Source: an uncultured Pseudomonadota bacterium
GTDB lineage: Bacteria; Myxococcota; UBA796
DNA: 10,595 nucleotides
Direction of reading: 5' to 3'
Assembly (NCBI GenBank): GCA_913040875.1
Contig: CAJWHX010000080.1
Location: 1 to 10,595 of the forward strand
The position numbers were made by a program, and so were the translations under genes. Positions 6,689 to 10,595 of this stretch are shown one piece after another. Under the pieces are notes generated by a model. That model was not told where the DNA came from, did no database searches, and worked only from the letters and a program-made list of their open reading frames with translations. Numbering within the stretch: the stretch's first letter is position 1; every line of letters starts with the position of its first letter.

Positions 6689-7459
6689 TTAAAAAGACCC
6701 TTCTTGTTTTAAGGAATGTTGTAGGGTATCAGTCAGTCCCAATCGGAACGCTACCTCAGCGTGTAAAGAATCCGATGCAATTTGATCTGCACAATTGAGT
6801 CTTCTGAAGTACAGATTGTCGCACTCGTCGCTGGGCCAGTCATAAAATTGCCTCAGTGGAATTCCGAGTTGCGTAAATTCTGCTGTCCAAAATTGCTGAA
6901 AATGCAGGGCTTCAAGACTGTTCTCAGGTTGGACCACAAAGGCCAACGTCACCTTCGGATATTCAAGTCCCATTTGTGAACGCAAGCGAAGGAAATCTAG
7001 GATATTGTGGTAGACCCTCTCACGGCAATTTCGTCCTTTGACTTCTTTATACACAGGTGCGGAAAAGGCATCGATACTGAAGTGTATAAAATTAAAAGTG
7101 TTTGGATTAACATGTGGGAGCTGACTCAATTGTAGGAGCAGTCTCCCGCGATCTTCTGAAAATTGAACCGCGTTGGTGTGCAACTTAAACTTTTCAAATA
7201 GACGATTGTTCTGATTGATGGCAAAGGCATATTCGACGAACAGATCAAACCTCGGATGAAGGGTTGGTTCACCCAACCAATGTGGACAGAGGTGTACAGG
7301 TTCTGGGAATCCGTCAAGATTGCGCAAGCTTTGTTGCCATGTCTCCCAAGTCATGAACTTTTTTGGTGCGCCATGGGCATCGGACCGCATTGATTGAGAG
7401 CACATTTTACAACGGATATTGCAGTGGTCTGTCAATTCAAGGTTGATGTTGATAGCCAT
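6689..7459 (-). CDS. Compact radical SAM protein without a visible auxiliary-cluster domain
   Basis: This 256-residue radical SAM enzyme is expected to reduce S-adenosylmethionine with a [4Fe-4S] cluster and start radical chemistry on an unknown substrate. The cluster motif lies right at the N-terminus: HCNIRCKMC, with C13, C17 and C20 in the canonical CX3CX2C spacing. A GEP-type SAM-binding motif (WLGEPTLHPRF, 61-71), the strand FSIDAFSAPVY (127-137) and VVQPENSLEA (175-184) complete the barrel signature. These resemble the SPASM/twitch radical SAM group, but the chain stops soon after RRLNC and has no Cys-rich C-terminal cluster domain. The start at 7459 overlaps the TAA of the TPR gene as TAATG, implying coupled translation; an upstream ATG at 7645 only adds sequence antisense-like in character and inside the TPR gene. 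It is the last gene of the trio. Confidence 0.9.
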   Translation of the reverse strand: MAININLELTDHCNIRCKMCSQSMRSDAHGAPKKFMTWETWQQSLRNLDGFPEPVHLCPHWLGEPTLHPRFDLFVEYAFAINQNNRLFEKFKLHTNAVQFSEDRGRLLLQLSQLPHVNPNTFNFIHFSIDAFSAPVYKEVKGRNCRERVYHNILDFLRLRSQMGLEYPKVTLAFVVQPENSLEALHFQQFWTAEFTQLGIPLRQFYDWPSDECDNLYFRRLNCADQIASDSLHAEVAFRLGLTDTLQHSLKQEGSF

Positions 7460-8220
7460 TAGGTTGCCTGTTGCAGCTGTTGAATAATGTTGCGCGTACG
7501 CTCTTGTCCCAACAATAGGTGAATTTCCCCCAGTCGTGCCTTGATTAAGTTGAGTGCAGCCACGGCTCCTTTGGTGTATAAGAAGTCTCCAGTATCCATG
7601 AGTATTTGAATGGCTTCGGCTTCCTTTTGTCGAATCAGGAGACAACTAGAACGGGTGTTTCGAGCTGTCGCAAGGGCGATCCAATTGTGTCGTTGAATTG
7701 CAGCCTCTTCAATCGACAAAGACAATGCTGAAACACGATTGATCTCTCCTTTTCCAAACCATAGACCCGATAGGATTGTACCTTGTGCGATGGTGACCAA
7801 ATGATGCTGATGAATGATGGAGAGTTGAACGGATTGTTGCAGCCACATCATCGCTTTATCTGGTTGCCCTTGCCGCAGATAAAAATTTCCGAGGATGGCT
7901 ATCCAGTGGATGCGTTGTACAGTCTCTCCAAGGGTTGTGGCAACGGTAATAATCTGCAGGAGGTATTTCTCTTGGAGAGATGTGTGAAGGTCTTTACGAG
8001 CGTGGGATATACCTTGTCCGAGTGCCAGCAAGAGGTCCTTGGATGCTGGATGCTGAGAGAGCGCTAGAATAGCCTTTTGCCAGTTGATACCCTTATCTAC
8101 TTCAATACAAACAGCTTTTAAAAGCAGAACATCTGGCGTCTCCGGTTGCGACATAAGCCAATTTAGAGCCTCTGTTCGTTTTCCGGATGCGATCCATGAT
8201 CGGGCTGTCTGGATATTCAT
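7459..8220 (-). CDS. TPR-like helical repeat protein
   Basis: This 253-residue protein appears to be all helical. I do not recognise a named family. Residues 109-134 (LGNFYLRQGQPDKAMMWLQ and following) fit the tetratricopeptide repeat pattern well, and residues 5-24 (SWIASGKRTEALNWLM) look like another repeat. Further helices through 145-250 show the same small-residue and Ala/Leu spacing. There is no signal peptide, so it is probably cytoplasmic, and TPR proteins usually bind other proteins. The start overlaps the upstream 509-aa gene by four bases (ATGA), and its stop overlaps the radical SAM start, so the three products are very likely made together. It may be an adaptor that presents a substrate or partner to the radical SAM enzyme; that is inference from context only. 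Confidence 0.8.
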   Translation of the reverse strand: MNIQTARSWIASGKRTEALNWLMSQPETPDVLLLKAVCIEVDKGINWQKAILALSQHPASKDLLLALGQGISHARKDLHTSLQEKYLLQIITVATTLGETVQRIHWIAILGNFYLRQGQPDKAMMWLQQSVQLSIIHQHHLVTIAQGTILSGLWFGKGEINRVSALSLSIEEAAIQRHNWIALATARNTRSSCLLIRQKEAEAIQILMDTGDFLYTKGAVAALNLIKARLGEIHLLLGQERTRNIIQQLQQAT

Positions 8221-9746
8221 GCGTCATCCTCGTTTGTATTGACTGAAAGTCCTGAAGCCAAAGTCATTAGAGCCCATCTTTTTAGGGCCAGCATGCTTTG
8301 GTGACAATTTGCCAAGTCTATGACAGCCTGTTCTAGAATGATTTTTTTTGAAAAGAAGGGGTGGTGTAGAGAACGTTCCAATGTTTTTCCTGCGTGAATG
8401 GTCTTTCGAGCAATTTTCCGCAGTACGTCGTCGCAATGTTCTAAGACTGATAAAATCGGTGCTTGTGAGTTGACGCGATAGACGGCAACGGAGGCTGTCG
8501 CCATTTCAACCTGGGTTCGACCGAGGGCGTTCAAAAGGTGATTGGTTGATTGTAGTGCGGGCTGAATTGTTTCCTGACTGACGATGGGTGCGGCTGGTGG
8601 TGCAAAAGGATCTTTTCCCGTAAATTCTGAGAGGATCATATCGAATTGGGCGAGTAGATCTTCCTCTTCAACTTCTTCCTCGGGGGGGATAAATAAACTC
8701 GGAGGCAAAAAGGCCATCTCTGGTGGTAAAATTTGTTCTAGAGCGAGTCCGCCCAGAACATTTGGCTTGGGGAGTGGAGTATTGGTGGTTGGGAGGGACG
8801 CTTGTTTCAACGCCATCAGAGCGATTTTGGGTGCATGCAACGCCCCTTGTTGCGCAAGTGTCTTGGCTACATCTCGGCAATGTTCCCAAGCATTTCGATG
8901 CAACGAAAGTTGGACAGCAGGGTCTATTTCATTGGGTGGTCCCTGCATTGCCTCAGAACAAACACTGAGGGTCGAGAGTCTACCAGCAGCCGTAGAGAAG
9001 CCTCCTTGCGGTGTTAAGAGTGAGGGATCGGGAGAGCCCAAAATGACACCCCACGAAGCGACCAATTCATTGCTGGATTGTGATTCTAAAAACTTTCCGA
9101 TCTCAACAGGCAGTCGAATGGGGTCATCAGCCTCTTGTCTATGCTGCAATTCTTCTGGTTTTAATGAGTGTCCAATTAGGTCTGACAAATCCTTGAGTGC
9201 CGTTTCTGGAGCAATGTATCGAGCATCTCCCGTACGTATTCCTTGTTCTGGGGATGGTAAGATGTCCTCTATCAATGGTGGTGGAGGGGCATTGAAGATT
9301 TTGTCGCTCATCGTTTCTTTTGAGTCGATAATTTGAGTGACACGTTTGCGCATTTTGCGTTTTCGCTTGATTAGGATGGGGTCATCATCGCCACCATAAA
9401 AGAATTCTTGTGCCCACGGATCGTCGTCGTCATCCACTCCGTCATCCGTCCCGCCTTTAATAGATGCTCCATGCTCCACTTCGAGTTCCACCTCTTCTTC
9501 AAGATCTTCCTCGTTCCCGTCTAATTCTAAGTCCGCGAGAGCAGAGTCGATGGAATCCAACTGGTCGAGTAAATCCTGAATGGCTTCGTTCCCGCTGTGC
9601 ATTTGCATACGAACGGCTTTGGTATTGTCGAGTTCGCTACCCTCTTCGTAATGTTCGGGCGTTTGGATCTGCTCTTGTAGCTGTTCTGATAGCTTGTTTC
9701 GCTGCTGTTCCAGCGAACGATGTTGTTGTCGTGCATCGGCGGGCAT
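8217..9746 (-). CDS. Unrecognised 509-aa protein with coiled-coil start and charged low-complexity patches
   Basis: I recognise no family. Residues 5-30 and 53-72 are Gln/Glu/Leu-rich and likely form coiled coil or long helices. Residues 79-92 are very acidic, as are 101-109 (DDGVDDDDD), and a basic cluster KRKRKMRKR follows at 127-135. Pro-rich spacers lie at 153-166, 340-356 and 378-388, with another Glu run at 356-362. The C-terminal 110 residues (about 395-497) look helical and compact (LNALGRTQVEMATASVAVYR; VLRKIARKTIHAGKTLERS). There is no signal peptide or membrane segment. The ATG at 9746 is the first possible in frame, with a TGA just upstream at 9753-9755. Its ribosome binding site is poor, so initiation at M47 or M49 cannot be excluded. 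It heads the trio and probably sets its expression. A linker or scaffold role would fit the composition, but the function is unknown. Confidence 0.75.
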   Translation of the reverse strand: MPADARQQHRSLEQQRNKLSEQLQEQIQTPEHYEEGSELDNTKAVRMQMHSGNEAIQDLLDQLDSIDSALADLELDGNEEDLEEEVELEVEHGASIKGGTDDGVDDDDDPWAQEFFYGGDDDPILIKRKRKMRKRVTQIIDSKETMSDKIFNAPPPPLIEDILPSPEQGIRTGDARYIAPETALKDLSDLIGHSLKPEELQHRQEADDPIRLPVEIGKFLESQSSNELVASWGVILGSPDPSLLTPQGGFSTAAGRLSTLSVCSEAMQGPPNEIDPAVQLSLHRNAWEHCRDVAKTLAQQGALHAPKIALMALKQASLPTTNTPLPKPNVLGGLALEQILPPEMAFLPPSLFIPPEEEVEEEDLLAQFDMILSEFTGKDPFAPPAAPIVSQETIQPALQSTNHLLNALGRTQVEMATASVAVYRVNSQAPILSVLEHCDDVLRKIARKTIHAGKTLERSLHHPFFSKKIILEQAVIDLANCHQSMLALKRWALMTLASGLSVNTNEDDA

Positions 9747-9885
9747 GATTTTTCACTGCAAGAGTTTGATAGAATAGGATATTCATAACATGACGGATTT
9801 GTTTGCAATTGACAATTGTAAGAGTAAGATCTCAATAAGACATCGATTGTCTGAAGATCAATACACAACAGCAGGAGTGATTTGA
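9747..9885. promoter_or_regulatory. Divergent intergenic region with a near-perfect 19-nt dyad
   Basis: This 139-bp gap separates the - strand trio from the + strand pseudokinase gene and must contain the promoter of each unless they are read from elsewhere. TTGCAATTG (9803-9811) and CAATTGTAA (9813-9821) form an inverted repeat around one A with a single mismatched pair. TTGACA (9809-9814) inside the dyad could be a -35 box for the + strand gene, but the -10 at the right distance is poor. On the - strand, TTGCAA with TGAATA 17 bp further on is an equally weak promoter match. A dyad that overlaps candidate -35 boxes is a plausible shared operator. Confidence 0.4.
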
Positions 9886-10595
9886 ATGGCCCGACAAACT
9901 ACAATTTTGGGAATGAGAGTACAGCGAGAATACAAAGGACCGGCCGCTCGTTTGGTGGAATTACTGGATCCAGCTGATCGCAATCACATTGGGATTGTCT
10001 TTTATGAGCAATATAGAAATCACTCTGCTTTGACGGATTCTTTGGATGGTCTGATGAGCTTTCTACAAACACCCGTAGCACGAGGGATTACCCCCTTGCA
10101 CAGTTATGGGTACGAAGAGGGTGCTTTCATATACGAAACTGGAAAATGCAAGTCTGTTGCAGAACTGATTCGCCAGGCAAGTGATCTGGGCCTCAGTCCT
10201 GGTCCTCGCGCCGGATTGGAATTGATGACTCAGGCGATGGAAGTTTTGCACGGTGCTCTTCGAATTGCAGAAGAGTATGCGATATTTTCTCATGGTGGCC
10301 TGACCCCTTGGCGGTTGATGATCCGTCCTGATGGCAAATTACAAGTGATAGGGTTTGCCGTCCCGCAGGTTGAGGTCCTCGATTATAAAAGCAATCCAAA
10401 TCTGGTTCCATCTGAAGATTCTTTTCGATATGCCCCGCCAGAGAGAATGGAAATGGATGCGATGGAGGACTTTTCTAGTGATCTATTTGCAGTCGCTCTA
10501 ATTGGGTTTGAAATGATGACCACTCGGCCAATGTACGATGGGTCAATTTCAGCGATCCAAGAATCAGCACAGCGCGCCGATGTCTCTATGCGCCT
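9886..10595 (+). CDS. Kinase-fold protein lacking catalytic residues (pseudokinase), 3' end outside window
   Basis: The frame is open from the ATG at 9886 to the window edge (236 codons seen). AGGAG at 9873-9877, eight bases before the ATG, supports the start. Residues 115-225 follow the C-lobe of bacterial Ser/Thr kinases: a helix EVLHGALRIAEEYAI, the catalytic-loop position HGGLTPWRLMI (136-146), IGFAVP (155-160), RYAPPERM (181-188), and SSDLFAVALIGFEMMTTRPMY (197-217). Every catalytic residue I can align is replaced: HRD is HGG, the loop Lys is T140, the loop Asn is R143 and DFG is GFA. The N-lobe shows no clear VAIK lysine. Yet the structural landmarks (the APE-like segment and the SD of helix F) are kept. 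It is therefore probably a cytoplasmic binding or regulatory pseudokinase. It diverges from the radical SAM trio, and any extra C-terminal domain is out of view. Confidence 0.8.
   Translation, partial: MARQTTILGMRVQREYKGPAARLVELLDPADRNHIGIVFYEQYRNHSALTDSLDGLMSFLQTPVARGITPLHSYGYEEGAFIYETGKCKSVAELIRQASDLGLSPGPRAGLELMTQAMEVLHGALRIAEEYAIFSHGGLTPWRLMIRPDGKLQVIGFAVPQVEVLDYKSNPNLVPSEDSFRYAPPERMEMDAMEDFSSDLFAVALIGFEMMTTRPMYDGSISAIQESAQRADVSMR

Noticed and set aside
6670..6689. Possible terminator hairpin after the radical SAM gene
   Set aside because: CAAGT/ACTTG gives only 5 bp with a 10-nt loop and no T run on the - strand.
7462..7645. N-terminal extension of the radical SAM gene to an ATG at 7645
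   Set aside because: The extra 62 residues are low-quality sequence overlapping the TPR gene in another frame. The ATG at 7459 gives the TAATG coupling and places the Cys motif at the usual N-terminal position.
8584..9336. A 250-codon open frame on the + strand
   Set aside because: It lies wholly antisense to the 8217-9746 gene, its product is Ser/Gly/Cys-rich with no motif, and the - strand gene is supported by its 4-base overlap with the next gene.
1..10595. CRISPR array, tRNA, rRNA, or insertion-sequence ends
   Set aside because: I saw no regularly spaced short repeats, no cloverleaf-type or ribosomal segment, and no transposase motif with terminal inverted repeats.

Overview
The window reads as a chromosomal segment of a Gram-negative bacterium of moderate G+C content (judged by eye, not counted). 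Two lipoproteins, a MopE-type Asp/Cys-rich calcium-binding-like repeat protein joined to FG-GAP/VCBS-like repeats, an Ig-like 'choice-of-anchor' type domain and a degenerate Ser/Thr-kinase-like protein together resemble the gene content of Deltaproteobacteria in the broad sense (Myxococcota, Bradymonadota and relatives). This placement is inference from domain style, not from a marker gene.

Left part, + strand (1-3478). The window opens with the last 55 codons of an unrecognised gene (1-168) and a short stretch with no convincing gene. Next comes a dnaK reading frame (265-1671) that lacks the first ~205-210 residues of Hsp70 and instead begins with about 38 unrelated residues. A terminator-like hairpin (1684-1716) separates it from an intact class I dnaJ (1773-2900). 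A small probable lipoprotein with a faint BamE/SmpA-like motif follows (2966-3478). The dnaK break is the clearest structural anomaly of the window.

Middle part, - strand (3520-6561). A two-gene unit runs leftwards. A 735-residue secreted lipoprotein with an Ig-like domain, three MopE-type repeats and FG-GAP-like repeats is followed after 18 bp by a CbbQ/NirQ/NorQ-family AAA+ ATPase. Its usual VWA-domain partner (CbbO/NorD type) is not in the window. An extended -10 element and a perfect 17-nt inverted repeat lie upstream of the lipoprotein.

Right part (6689-10595). A tightly packed - strand trio has overlapping stop and start codons: an unrecognised 509-aa protein with a coiled-coil-like N-terminus, acidic and basic patches and Pro-rich spacers; a 253-aa TPR-like helical protein; and a compact 256-aa radical SAM enzyme. 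Diverging from it across a 139-bp region that holds a near-perfect 19-nt dyad is a + strand kinase-fold protein, cut by the window edge, that has lost every catalytic motif I can check (a pseudokinase). The trio plus the pseudokinase is the best candidate here for an undescribed functional unit; its role cannot be read from the sequence alone.
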